Shown: piece by piece, positions 14,866 to 22,787 of the stretch
How the letters are laid out: each line of letters begins with the position of its first letter
Numbering within the stretch: the stretch's first letter is position 1
From: Phenylobacterium sp. CCH9-H3
GTDB taxonomy: Bacteria > Pseudomonadota > Alphaproteobacteria > Caulobacterales > Caulobacteraceae
Assembly: GCF_001557235.1 (NCBI RefSeq)
Contig: NZ_LSJI01000105.1
Span: 1-25,830 of the forward strand
Direction of reading: 5' to 3'
DNA: 25,830 bases
Notes under the pieces: generated by a model
What the model was told of the DNA's origin: nothing
The model's input: only the letters and a program-made list of their open reading frames with translations
Database searches by the model: none
Translations under genes and position numbers: made by a program

Positions 14866-16902
14866 ATGCGCCGTCGCTATGCCCTCGTCGCCGCAGCCTT
14901 GCTGCTCGCCGCTTCGCCAGCCCGCGCGGAGGACGCCGGTCGCGACGCCGAGGTGGAGGCGCTCACCGTGTGGGGCCGCGCGCTGGACGTGATCGGGATC
15001 GCGCGGTCGGGGTCCGAGGGGCTCGTGGGCTATGAAGACCTCCAGAACCGCCCGCTGTTGCGCGTCGGGGAGATGGTCGAGAACGTGCCCGGCCTGATCG
15101 CCACCCAGCATTCGGGAACGGGCAAGGCCAACCAGTATTTCCTGCGCGGCTTCAACCTGGACCATGGCACGGACCTGTCGGTGTCGGTCGACGGGGCGCC
15201 GGTCAACATGCGCACCCACGCCCACGGCCAGGGCTATCTGGACCTGAACTTCATCATTCCCGAGCTGGTCGAGCGCATCGCGTACCGCAAGGGTCCCTAC
15301 GCGGCCGAGACGGGCGACTTTTCCACCGCCGGTTCGATCGCGATGAAGACCTACGACCGGCCGCCGAGCGACTTCGCCCAGGCGACGGCGGGCGAGTTCG
15401 GCTACGGCCGGGCGTTGGTCGCCGGCGGGCTGGCGGCCGGGGGCGGGGACGTGCTGCTGGGGCTCGAAGTCACGGTCTCGAACGGCCCCTGGGTCCTGGA
15501 CGAGGACCTGGAGAAGGTGAACCTGCTGGCCAAGTTCACGCGCCCGCTCGGTGGCGGAGACCTGCGCCTCTCGCTCAGCGGATACCGCGCCGACTGGACG
15601 GCGACCGACCAGATTCCCCAGCGGGCGATCCGGGCCGGACTGATCCCGCGCAACGGCTATGTGGATCCAGACCTCGGCGGCCGCAGCCGGCGCTGGGCCC
15701 TGACGGCGAATTACGAGGGCGAGGGGCTCGAGGCCGCCGCCTATGCGATCCGTTCGCGGTTCCGGCTGACGTCGAACTTCACCTACGTGTTGGAGAATCC
15801 CGACGACGGGGACGAATTCCAGCAGGCCGAGCGGCGCACGGTCTATGGGGCCTCGCTTCGCCGGACCTGGCGCACGCGTCTGGCCGGGGCGCCGACGACC
15901 CTGCGCGTGGGCGTGGAGGGCCGCTACGACGATATCGGCCGGATCGGGCTCTACCGCAGCATCGGCGGCCGCGCCGTGGCGACCGTCCGGGAGGACGCGG
16001 TGGACGAGTACAGCGTGGGCGGCTTCGTCGAGGCCGAGGCCCACCTGACCCCCACGCTCCGCGCCATCGTGGGCCTGCGCGCCGACGTCTATGGCTACGA
16101 TGTGCGCGCCGGGCTGCCCGTCAACGGGGGCGATGGGTCCGACACACTGGCCGCGCCGAAGGTCGCCCTGGCCTGGCGGGTCGCCGAGCCGCTGGAGCTC
16201 TATGCGAACTATGGCGAGAGCTTCCATTCCAACGACGTGCGAGGCGCCGCGATCCGGATCGACCCGGCGACCGGGGAGCCCGCGGACCGGGTCGACCTGC
16301 TGGCCCGGGCCAAGGGCGCGGAACTGGGCGCGCGGTACGAGCGCGGCGACGTCAATCTCTCGCTCGTGGCCTTCTGGCTCGACCTGGATTCGGAGTTGGT
16401 GTTCGTCGGCGACGCCGGGGGCACCGAGCCCAACGCCGCCTCGCGGCGCTACGGCGCGGAGGCCTCCGCGTTCTGGCGGGCCGGCGAGCGCCTGACCTTC
16501 GACCTGTCCGCCGCCTACACCCACGCGCGGCTGCGCGGCGTCGCGGCGGGCGAGGATCGGATTCCCCAATCCGTCTCCGTCGTGGCGGGCGCAGGCGCGA
16601 CGGCGCGCCTCACCGATCAGCTGACCGCGACCCTTCGGGTCCGGCGTCTGGGAACGGCGCCGCTGACCGAGGATGGCTCGGTGTTCTCGCAGACCACCAC
16701 CCTTTTGAGCCTCGGCGCCTACTACACGGTCGGCAGGCTGCGGTTCGGCCTCGACGTCTACAATCTCCTCGACTCCCAGCGCGCCGACATCACCTACTTC
16801 TACGAGTCCCGGCTGCCGGGCGAAGCCGCGGGCGTTCCGGACATCCATCTCCATCCGGTGGAGCCGCGGCAGGTGCGGGCCTCGCTACGGGTCGAGTTCT
16901 GA
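14866..16902 (+). CDS. TonB-dependent receptor in the nickel-uptake operon
   Basis: Outer-membrane active transporter (678 aa). A signal peptide (MRRRYALVAAALLLAASPARA) is followed by a plug domain (LLRVGEMVENVPGLIATQHS, YFLRGFNLDHGTDLSVSVDG, VERIAYRKGPYAAETGDFS) and a barrel ending LRVEF, with the terminal Phe expected for beta-barrel assembly. The plug has a His-containing motif, NMRTHAHGQGYLDLNF, which could contact a metal. It starts 7 bases after hupE and ends 14 bases before the sulfotransferase gene. Position suggests nickel or a nickel chelate as substrate; the sequence alone does not prove this. It lacks the carboxypeptidase-like N-terminal extension of some receptors. Confidence 0.92.
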   Translation: MRRRYALVAAALLLAASPARAEDAGRDAEVEALTVWGRALDVIGIARSGSEGLVGYEDLQNRPLLRVGEMVENVPGLIATQHSGTGKANQYFLRGFNLDHGTDLSVSVDGAPVNMRTHAHGQGYLDLNFIIPELVERIAYRKGPYAAETGDFSTAGSIAMKTYDRPPSDFAQATAGEFGYGRALVAGGLAAGGGDVLLGLEVTVSNGPWVLDEDLEKVNLLAKFTRPLGGGDLRLSLSGYRADWTATDQIPQRAIRAGLIPRNGYVDPDLGGRSRRWALTANYEGEGLEAAAYAIRSRFRLTSNFTYVLENPDDGDEFQQAERRTVYGASLRRTWRTRLAGAPTTLRVGVEGRYDDIGRIGLYRSIGGRAVATVREDAVDEYSVGGFVEAEAHLTPTLRAIVGLRADVYGYDVRAGLPVNGGDGSDTLAAPKVALAWRVAEPLELYANYGESFHSNDVRGAAIRIDPATGEPADRVDLLARAKGAELGARYERGDVNLSLVAFWLDLDSELVFVGDAGGTEPNAASRRYGAEASAFWRAGERLTFDLSAAYTHARLRGVAAGEDRIPQSVSVVAGAGATARLTDQLTATLRVRRLGTAPLTEDGSVFSQTTTLLSLGAYYTVGRLRFGLDVYNLLDSQRADITYFYESRLPGEAAGVPDIHLHPVEPRQVRASLRVEF

Positions 16903-16916
16903 GGCGCGGAGGCGCG

Positions 16917-18488
16917 ATGACGTCCGACTTCGCCGCCCTGCGCAGCGCAGCCGCCGCGGCCCTGAACCGCCGCGACATGCTGGAGGTGGGCCGTCAGGCC
17001 CAGGCGATGATCAAGGCCCGGCCGGAGGCGGGGGAAGGGCACCTCTTTTTCGGCCTGGCCGCGGAGGCCATCGGCCGAACGAGCCTGGCCCTGCAGGCGC
17101 TGGACGAGGCGATCCGGCTGGAACCCAGGCCGGAGTACCTGGCCGAGCAGGCGCGACTGCTGCTGGCGGCGCGGCAGGACGGTCGGGCGCGGGCGGCGGC
17201 CGACGCGGCGCTTGCGCTGAGGCCGACGGAGCCGGCGACGCTGGACACCATCGGCTGCGTCTACACCCGCCTGGGCGACCATGCGGCGGCCCTGCCGCTG
17301 TTCGAGGCCGCCGTCGCGCGCCGGCCGCGGGACCTGCATGTGCGGTTCAACCTGGCGAGCACGTTGGGCTTTCTGGGCCGCGCGGCCGAGGCCGAGGGAC
17401 ACTATGAAGCCATTCTCGACGCCGAACCCACCCACGGCCGGGCGCACCTGGCGCTGTCGACCGCCGGGCGCGCCAAGCCGGCCGCCAATCACACCGCGCG
17501 GCTGGAGGCGGCGCTGGCCCGGTCGCCGGCCCCCGACGATGAGCTGCAGATCCGCTACGCCCTGGCCAAGGAGCACGAGGAGCTGGGCCAGCACGCCCAG
17601 GCGTTCGCCCACCTGCACAGCGCCAACAGCCGGCGCCGCGCCGAGCTCGCCTACGACCCGGCGTTCGACCGGCGGATCTTCGAAAGCCTGGAGGGCAGCT
17701 TCTCGCGCGACGACTACTTCCAGGGCGAGGGGCTGGCGGCGGCGCCGATCTTCGTGGTCGGACTGCCGCGCACGGGCACGACGCTGATCGACCGCATCCT
17801 GTCCTCCCATCGCGACGTGCAGTCGGCCGGCGAACTCCAGGCCATGCCCCTGGCCGTGAAGCTGGAGGGACGCTCGGACACGCCGTTCGTGATCGACCCG
17901 GAAACGGTCGCCGCCACCGGCCGGCTGTCTCCGAAGCAGGTGGGCGCCGCCTATATGGCGCGGGCCACGGCGCACCACGGGGCGGGCGCGCGGTTCGTCG
18001 ACAAGCTGCCGCTGAACTTCCTCTATGTGGGCCACATCGCCCGGGCGCTGCCCGACGCGTCCATCGTCTGCCTGCGGCGCAACCCGATGGACAGCGTCTG
18101 GAGCAACTACAAGAACCTCTTCTCGACCGAGTTCTCGTACTACAACTACTCGTACGACCTGCTCGACGCGGCGGCGTACTACGCCCTGTTCGACCGGCTG
18201 ATGGCCTTCTGGGCGCGGCAGTTCCCCGGGCGCGTGCTTCAGGTCAGCTACGAGGGCGTGGTCGAGGACCAGGAGGGCTGGACCCGCCGCCTCCTGGCGC
18301 ATTGCGGGCTCTCGTGGGACGCGGCCTGCCTGCGCTTTCACGAGAACGCAGCGGCCGTCTCGACGCCCAGCGCCGCCCAGGTCCGCCAGCCGCTCTATCG
18401 CGACGCCCTGGCCCGCTGGCGCGCGTATGAGCGCGAGCTGGGGCCGGTCCGGCGCTACTTCGAGGCCGCGGGGATCGCAGTGGACTGA
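16917..18488 (+). CDS. TPR-repeat sulfotransferase (523 aa)
   Basis: The N-terminal ~240 residues are TPR helical repeats (HLFFGLAAEAIGRTSLALQA, LDTIGCVYTRLGDHAAALPL, VRFNLASTLGFLGRAAEAEG). The C-terminal half is a PAPS-dependent sulfotransferase domain. Its 5'-phosphosulfate loop is VVGLPRTGTTLIDRILSSH, and its 3'-phosphate-binding region is IVCLRRNPMDSVWSNYKNLF. A GGAGG lies a few bases before the ATG at 16917, and the gene follows the TonB receptor by 14 bases, so it is probably the last gene of the operon. There is no signal peptide. What it sulfates is unknown; a secreted metallophore or an envelope molecule are guesses. It ends just before a strong hairpin shared with the convergent receptor gene. 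Confidence 0.9.
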   Translation: MTSDFAALRSAAAAALNRRDMLEVGRQAQAMIKARPEAGEGHLFFGLAAEAIGRTSLALQALDEAIRLEPRPEYLAEQARLLLAARQDGRARAAADAALALRPTEPATLDTIGCVYTRLGDHAAALPLFEAAVARRPRDLHVRFNLASTLGFLGRAAEAEGHYEAILDAEPTHGRAHLALSTAGRAKPAANHTARLEAALARSPAPDDELQIRYALAKEHEELGQHAQAFAHLHSANSRRRAELAYDPAFDRRIFESLEGSFSRDDYFQGEGLAAAPIFVVGLPRTGTTLIDRILSSHRDVQSAGELQAMPLAVKLEGRSDTPFVIDPETVAATGRLSPKQVGAAYMARATAHHGAGARFVDKLPLNFLYVGHIARALPDASIVCLRRNPMDSVWSNYKNLFSTEFSYYNYSYDLLDAAAYYALFDRLMAFWARQFPGRVLQVSYEGVVEDQEGWTRRLLAHCGLSWDAACLRFHENAAAVSTPSAAQVRQPLYRDALARWRAYERELGPVRRYFEAAGIAVD

Positions 18489-18499
18489 TCCAAAGAAAA

Positions 18500-18523
18500 G
18501 GGGCGCCCCGCGCGGAGCGCCCC
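18500..18523 (-). terminator. Rho-independent terminator of the second TonB receptor gene
   Basis: GGGGCGC / GCGCCCC forms a 7-bp GC stem around a 10-base loop. On the minus strand it is followed directly by TTTTCTTT, the classic tail, 25 bases past the receptor's stop at 18548. It also sits just after the sulfotransferase stop on the plus strand, where the tail is only CCTTCC, so it may work partly in both directions. Confidence 0.85.
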
Positions 18524-18547
18524 CTTCCGTCCCTGGAGTCCGATCGC

Positions 18548-20899
18548 CTAGTACCGATAGCGGAGTTCGACGCCGGCGGTGCGGGGGCGCAGGACGCCGT
18601 AGGCGTAGTAGCGCTTGGTCACCCCATCGACCTGACCGACCGTCGAGAAGTCGTTGGCCACGGCGGTCACCGCGTACTCGTTGAAGATGTTGTCGGCGAA
18701 CAGCGAGACTTCCCAGTTGTCCTTGGTGACGCCGATCGAGGCCTTGTTGAGCCAATAGTCCGGGATCACCTCGCCGCTGCCGCGCAGGCCGATCTTGGAG
18801 TAGATCTCGCCCTGGTAGATCACCGACCACCCGGCGTTCAGTTCCATGCCGTTGGGCAGGGGGCGGGTGTAGTTCACCGCCGCGGCGCCGGCGTGCTTGG
18901 GCGTGCCGGGCAGTCGGTCGCCCGAGAAGACGTCGAACGAGCCGTCGACCACCTTGGGCGCGCCCGAGGTCAGTTTCGCGTCGTTGTAGCTGTAGTTGCC
19001 CGAGACGGTGATGTTCTCGGTCAGGCGGCCGTTGAAGGCGAACTCGAAGCCCTGGGACTTGGCCTTCGCGGCGTTGGCTGTGATGCCCACAGCGCCGTTG
19101 ACCGTCCGGCTGGAGACCTGAACGTCCTTCCAGTCGATGTGGTAGATCGAACCAGTCAACGACAGGCGTCCGTCGAGGACCCGGGCGCGGACGCCCAGTT
19201 CCTTGTTGAGCGTCTTGTCCGGCCCGAAGACCAGCTCGTTCGGCAGGGCGCAGACGTTCTGGCCGGGCGGCAAGGGGCTGGGACAGGGGGCGACGCGGTT
19301 CACGCCGCCGATCCGGTAGCCATTGCTGACCGTCGCGAAGACCATCAGGTCGTCGCTGAACTTGTACGAGGTGTTGGCCTTGTAGACGACGCCGTCGTCC
19401 GACGTGTTCCCGCTGCGGACGCGGTAGTTGATCGCCGGATAGACCGTGCGGATCAGCGGCGTGGCCGTGCCGCCGGTGATCCGGGCGGCGTATTCGAAGT
19501 AGCGCGCGCCGCCGGTGATCTGCCAGGCGTCGGTGATCTTGTAGGTGACCTCGCCGAACACGGCCTTCTCTTCGGTCGTCGACGAGGTGAAGGAGGCGTA
19601 CTCGATCGCGTCCGGCCGGTTGATCCCATAGAACTGGGGCAGGCCGGGAACGATCTCGAACGAGAAGGTCTCGGCCTTGAAGCGGTTGTAGAAGGCGCCG
19701 ACCACCCAGCTGATCGGGCCGTCGTGGCTGGAGACCAGCCGGACCTCCTGGTTGAACTGCTCGTAGTCCGCGCCGCCCACCGTGTAGGACGCGAAGGCGG
19801 GGAAGAGCTGGTAGCCGTAGTCCAGGTCGAGCAGCAGGTCGGTCTGGTCGTTGCTGTTGCGGACCTTCTGGCGCGAGAACGCCGTGGCCGAGACCACGTC
19901 GGCGAAGTCGAACAGGTTGGCCTCGATCTCGGCGCTGTAGAGCGTCGACATCCGCTTGCTGGGCTCCTCGAAGCGCCAGGGACCTTCGTACTTGCCGGTG
20001 CCCAGGACGCCGGCGCCGTTGGCCTGGCGGCCGTGGGTCCTGGTGTCCTGGTAGACGTAGGACAGGGTCGCCTTGAAGTCGTCGTTCGGCGTGATCAGCA
20101 GGCTCTCGCGGATCGCCAGCGTTTCCTCGTCGTTGAGGTCCTTCTTCTTCTTGAGGTTCGCGGCCACGTCGGCCGGGTTCGCGAAGTTCGGCTCGGGATC
20201 GGAGACCCCGGGGGTGCGGACCAGATACGGATAGTCGATGAAGCCGGGATCGTCGTAGACGCCGACGACGCTGCGCAGGGCGATATGGTCCTGGACGATC
20301 GGGATGTTGAAGGCGGCGTCGCCGTTCCAGCCCAGCGAGCTGCTCTTGGACAGCGCATAGGCGCGCGCATGCAGATCCAGGCTGAAGGTGTTGGCGTCGG
20401 GGCGCCTTGGCATATAGCGCGCGGCGCCCGCCATCGTGCCGAGGCCGTAAAGCGTGCCCTGGGGTCCCAGCAGCACCTCGACCCGGTCGATGTCCAGCAG
20501 CTTGAGGTCCAGGTACAGCGGGACTTCGCCCAGGTAGGTCGCCACGGCGCCGCCCGAGGTGTTGCCGCCGGTAACCCCGGTGTTGTTGGCGCTGAGGCCG
20601 CGCACGATGAAGTTGCCGGTCCCACGCGGGCCGGTGTCGACCATGGTGACGCCGGGCGTGAAGGCCGCCAGGTCCTTGATGTCGTCGAGGCGCTGGCTCT
20701 GCAGCGTCTCGGCGGACACCGCCGAGATGTTGATCGGCACGTCCTGCAGGTTCACCGCGCGGCGCGTGCCCGTGACGATGAGTTCCTCCAGGAGGCCGCC
20801 GTCGCCGCCGTCGGCCGCCGCATCGGCCGCGTAGCCGGAGGTGGCGAGGCACAGGCCCGAGAGAATGCTCGCCGAGAACAGGTAGTGCTTAAGCCTCAT
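18548..20899 (-). CDS. TonB-dependent receptor divergent from the exported arginase-fold pair
   Basis: Outer-membrane receptor (783 aa). It has a signal peptide (MRLKHYLFSASILSGLCLAT) and a TonB-box-like segment (LEELIVTGTRR). The plug motifs are DVPINISAVSAETLQSQRLD, LAAFTPGVTMVDTGPRGTGN and VEVLLGPQGTLYGLGTMAGA. The long barrel ends AGVELRYRY. The plug and barrel style resembles the organic-substrate receptors abundant in Caulobacterales and Sphingomonadales. The ATG at 20899 has AAGGGGGA 6 bases upstream. It is divergent from the arginase-fold genes, with operator site B between them, so co-regulation is likely. Uptake of the guanidino substrate is a reasonable guess. CAPCPSPLPPGQNVCAL-like residues in an extracellular loop include two Cys that may form a disulfide. 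Confidence 0.93.
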   Translation of the reverse strand: MRLKHYLFSASILSGLCLATSGYAADAAADGGDGGLLEELIVTGTRRAVNLQDVPINISAVSAETLQSQRLDDIKDLAAFTPGVTMVDTGPRGTGNFIVRGLSANNTGVTGGNTSGGAVATYLGEVPLYLDLKLLDIDRVEVLLGPQGTLYGLGTMAGAARYMPRRPDANTFSLDLHARAYALSKSSSLGWNGDAAFNIPIVQDHIALRSVVGVYDDPGFIDYPYLVRTPGVSDPEPNFANPADVAANLKKKKDLNDEETLAIRESLLITPNDDFKATLSYVYQDTRTHGRQANGAGVLGTGKYEGPWRFEEPSKRMSTLYSAEIEANLFDFADVVSATAFSRQKVRNSNDQTDLLLDLDYGYQLFPAFASYTVGGADYEQFNQEVRLVSSHDGPISWVVGAFYNRFKAETFSFEIVPGLPQFYGINRPDAIEYASFTSSTTEEKAVFGEVTYKITDAWQITGGARYFEYAARITGGTATPLIRTVYPAINYRVRSGNTSDDGVVYKANTSYKFSDDLMVFATVSNGYRIGGVNRVAPCPSPLPPGQNVCALPNELVFGPDKTLNKELGVRARVLDGRLSLTGSIYHIDWKDVQVSSRTVNGAVGITANAAKAKSQGFEFAFNGRLTENITVSGNYSYNDAKLTSGAPKVVDGSFDVFSGDRLPGTPKHAGAAAVNYTRPLPNGMELNAGWSVIYQGEIYSKIGLRGSGEVIPDYWLNKASIGVTKDNWEVSLFADNIFNEYAVTAVANDFSTVGQVDGVTKRYYAYGVLRPRTAGVELRYRY

Positions 20900-21101
20900 C
20901 GTCTATCCCCCTTGGCTCGATCAGATGTCCGAGCGCTGCAGTCGAATGGAGACTCCCGGAGGCGTGTCGATACGGGCGCGGAGTTCTTTGCTGCGCGCGC
21001 CTCGAGGCCGACAAATCCACGCCCCTGGCCGCTCATTTCCTGAGACTGACCAGCAGAAGCCTCCCGATGACGCAGACCTTACGGACCGGTTCCCAGGGGT
21101 T

Positions 21102-21162
21102 GTATGGGGTGTTTGACGTAGGCCCCGGCCGTTGCTGGACGCCTACGTCAAACGGCGCATAC
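21102..21162. promoter_or_regulatory. Long inverted-repeat operator before the exported arginase-fold pair (site B)
   Basis: Two 22-base arms across 17 bases. The left arm (21102-21123) reads GTATGGGGTG then TTTGACGTAGGC. The right arm (21141-21162), read on the minus strand, is GTATGCGCCG then TTTGACGTAGGC. The left arm differs from the left arm of site A (12926-12947) at a single base. The site is 95 bases upstream of the arginase-fold gene and about 200 bases from the divergent TonB receptor. Presence of the same element in front of the urea transporter and in front of ureohydrolase genes is direct evidence for a shared regulon. The identity of the binding protein is inferred. Confidence 0.82.
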
Positions 21163-21217
21163 GCCGTCGCCCTCGGTCCGCCTAGCTTGCTGGCTCGTCC
21201 GCCTGGTGCGAGGCGGT

Positions 21218-21240
21218 GGGGTGCGTTTCAGACGCATCCC
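21218..21240 (+). promoter_or_regulatory. Leader hairpin just upstream of the arginase-fold copy 2 ribosome-binding site
   Basis: GGGGTGCGT and ACGCATCCC can pair over 9 bp (one G-U) around the 5-base loop TTCAG. The stem ends immediately before the GAGAGGA ribosome-binding region at 21241-21247. In the transcript it could affect translation or stability of the pair of arginase-fold genes. Confidence 0.4.
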
Positions 21241-21257
21241 GAGAGGACGACGGGGAC

Positions 21258-22787
21258 ATGGTCTTGCGTAAGAAAACTCTCGCCGGTGTGCTTCTGGCGT
21301 CCGCCGCGATGCTGCTGGCCGGCATGGCGGCCCAGGGCCAGGGCCTGCCGCCCATCTCGGGGCGGGACTTCACCAACGCCCCCGAGCCGGTGACGATTCC
21401 CGACGACCTGCAGGCCAAGCTCAGCGTCCTGCCCAAGGAAAAACTGGACATCATCAAGAGCGGGCGCACGTCACGCTATGTCCGGCCGGAGCGCATGTTC
21501 GCCAAGCTGCGCACGATCAGCGGGCCGCAGTTGCTGGCCTATGTCGACGCCATCCTGTCGGTGACCGAGGCCGGCGAATACAAGGCCGGACGGGACAAGC
21601 CGACGATCTCGCTCAACACCAAGTCGCCCAACTTCAACGCCTGGAAGGTCCAGCGCCCCCAGACCATGAACCCGAAGCGCGAGGCCGGCCCGCTGGAACT
21701 CGGCAAATACATCGGCGGGTTCGGCGGCGGCGGTGGCGGCGGCATCCCGACCTTCGCGAACGCCCCGCCGGCGCTGACCTATGCGGATCTCGTCGCCGGC
21801 AAGGTCGACGTCGCCATCGTGGGCGCTCCGCTGGACATGGGCTCGGGATGGCGCGACGCCCTGCATGGGCCCGTTCTGCTGCGCGCCACCGGCGGCGCCG
21901 GCGGCAACGACATGTACTCGATGGTCAATCCGAACTCGGAGCTGAAGATCGTCGACTTCGGCGACATCGCCATGGACAACCTTTCCACCGAGCGCAGCGT
22001 GCAACACGTGCGCGAAGTGGTGCGCGACATCGCCAAGACGGGCGCCATCCCGATCGTGATCGGCGGCGACCACTCGCTGGAATATCCGAACCTGGCGGGC
22101 ATCACCGACGTGCACGGCAAGGGCAATGTGGGCGTCGTCCACTTCGATTCCCACTACGACGCCGGCCGCGACCGCGTGCACCTGATCGACCACGGCCAGC
22201 CGGTCTACCGCGTGATCAGCGAGGGTCACGTCCCGGGCAAGAACTACGTCCAGGTGGGCCTGCGCGCCCGCGGCCCGGACGCCAAGACCTTCCAGTGGAT
22301 GCGCGACCAGGGCATGCGCTACCATACCATGGTCGACGTCGAACGCCGCGGCTGGGACGCGGTGATGAAGGACGCCGTCGCCGAGGCCAAGCAGAGCGCC
22401 AAGAAGCTCTGGATCTCGTTCGACATCGACGTGCTGGATCCCGCCTTCATGCCGGCCACGGGCACCCCCGTTCCGGGCGGGCTGACGATGCGCGAGGCCC
22501 AGCCGATCATGCGCCGCCTGTGCGCCGAGAACGACATCGCCGGCATCGATATCGTCGAGTACGCGCCGTACCTCGACACGTCGTACAAGACCGCGCTGAA
22601 CACCAACTTCCTGCTCAACGCGTGCCTGTCGGGCATCGCCATGCGCAAGAAGGGGCTGACGCAGGAACACTACCTCAGCCCGATCTCGTCCATGGATCGG
22701 CCGGCCGCCGCCGCGCCGCCCCCGCCGCCACCGAAATCCGCCCCATCGGCCAAGGCCGCGCCGGCCGCGAAAGGAACCCGTCGATGA
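21258..22787 (+). CDS. Exported arginase/agmatinase-family ureohydrolase, catalytically intact (copy 2)
   Basis: A secreted enzyme of the ureohydrolase fold (509 aa), expected to release urea from a guanidino compound in the periplasm. Metal ligands are H272 (GGDHS), D297, H299 and D301 (FDSHYDA), and D389 and D391 (SFDIDVLDP). The catalytic His is H312 (IDHGQPVY) and the Glu is E434 (DIVEYAP). The signal peptide is MVLRKKTLAGVLLASAAMLL. About 125 extra residues precede the fold, as in copy 1. A run of seven glycines (FGGGGGGGIPTF) stands at the entrance of the fold, where copy 1 has SRGGIATF. The C-terminus is a Pro/Ala/Lys tail. I chose the ATG at 21258 because it opens the signal peptide and follows GAGAGGA. 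Its stop overlaps the next gene by ATGA. Whether it uses manganese or nickel, and its substrate, cannot be read. Confidence 0.88.
   Translation: MVLRKKTLAGVLLASAAMLLAGMAAQGQGLPPISGRDFTNAPEPVTIPDDLQAKLSVLPKEKLDIIKSGRTSRYVRPERMFAKLRTISGPQLLAYVDAILSVTEAGEYKAGRDKPTISLNTKSPNFNAWKVQRPQTMNPKREAGPLELGKYIGGFGGGGGGGIPTFANAPPALTYADLVAGKVDVAIVGAPLDMGSGWRDALHGPVLLRATGGAGGNDMYSMVNPNSELKIVDFGDIAMDNLSTERSVQHVREVVRDIAKTGAIPIVIGGDHSLEYPNLAGITDVHGKGNVGVVHFDSHYDAGRDRVHLIDHGQPVYRVISEGHVPGKNYVQVGLRARGPDAKTFQWMRDQGMRYHTMVDVERRGWDAVMKDAVAEAKQSAKKLWISFDIDVLDPAFMPATGTPVPGGLTMREAQPIMRRLCAENDIAGIDIVEYAPYLDTSYKTALNTNFLLNACLSGIAMRKKGLTQEHYLSPISSMDRPAAAAPPPPPPKSAPSAKAAPAAKGTRR

Larger units (their letters stand above)
20900..21257. 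other. Divergent control region between TonB receptor and arginase-fold pair
   Basis: About 358 bases without a gene. It holds operator site B (21102-21162) and a leader hairpin (21218-21240) directly before the downstream ribosome-binding site. I cannot identify -35/-10 boxes with confidence. The rest shows no ORF that I can support. Confidence 0.7.

Noticed and set aside
14839..16854. 671-codon antisense frame opposite the first TonB receptor
   Set aside because: No signal peptide or family motif; the plus strand has clear plug and barrel sequence with operon-like spacing.
16800..20852. 1350-codon minus-strand frame spanning the sulfotransferase and the second TonB receptor
   Set aside because: It is out of frame with the real receptor on the same strand and antisense to the sulfotransferase; the product is Arg/Gln/Gly-rich low complexity.
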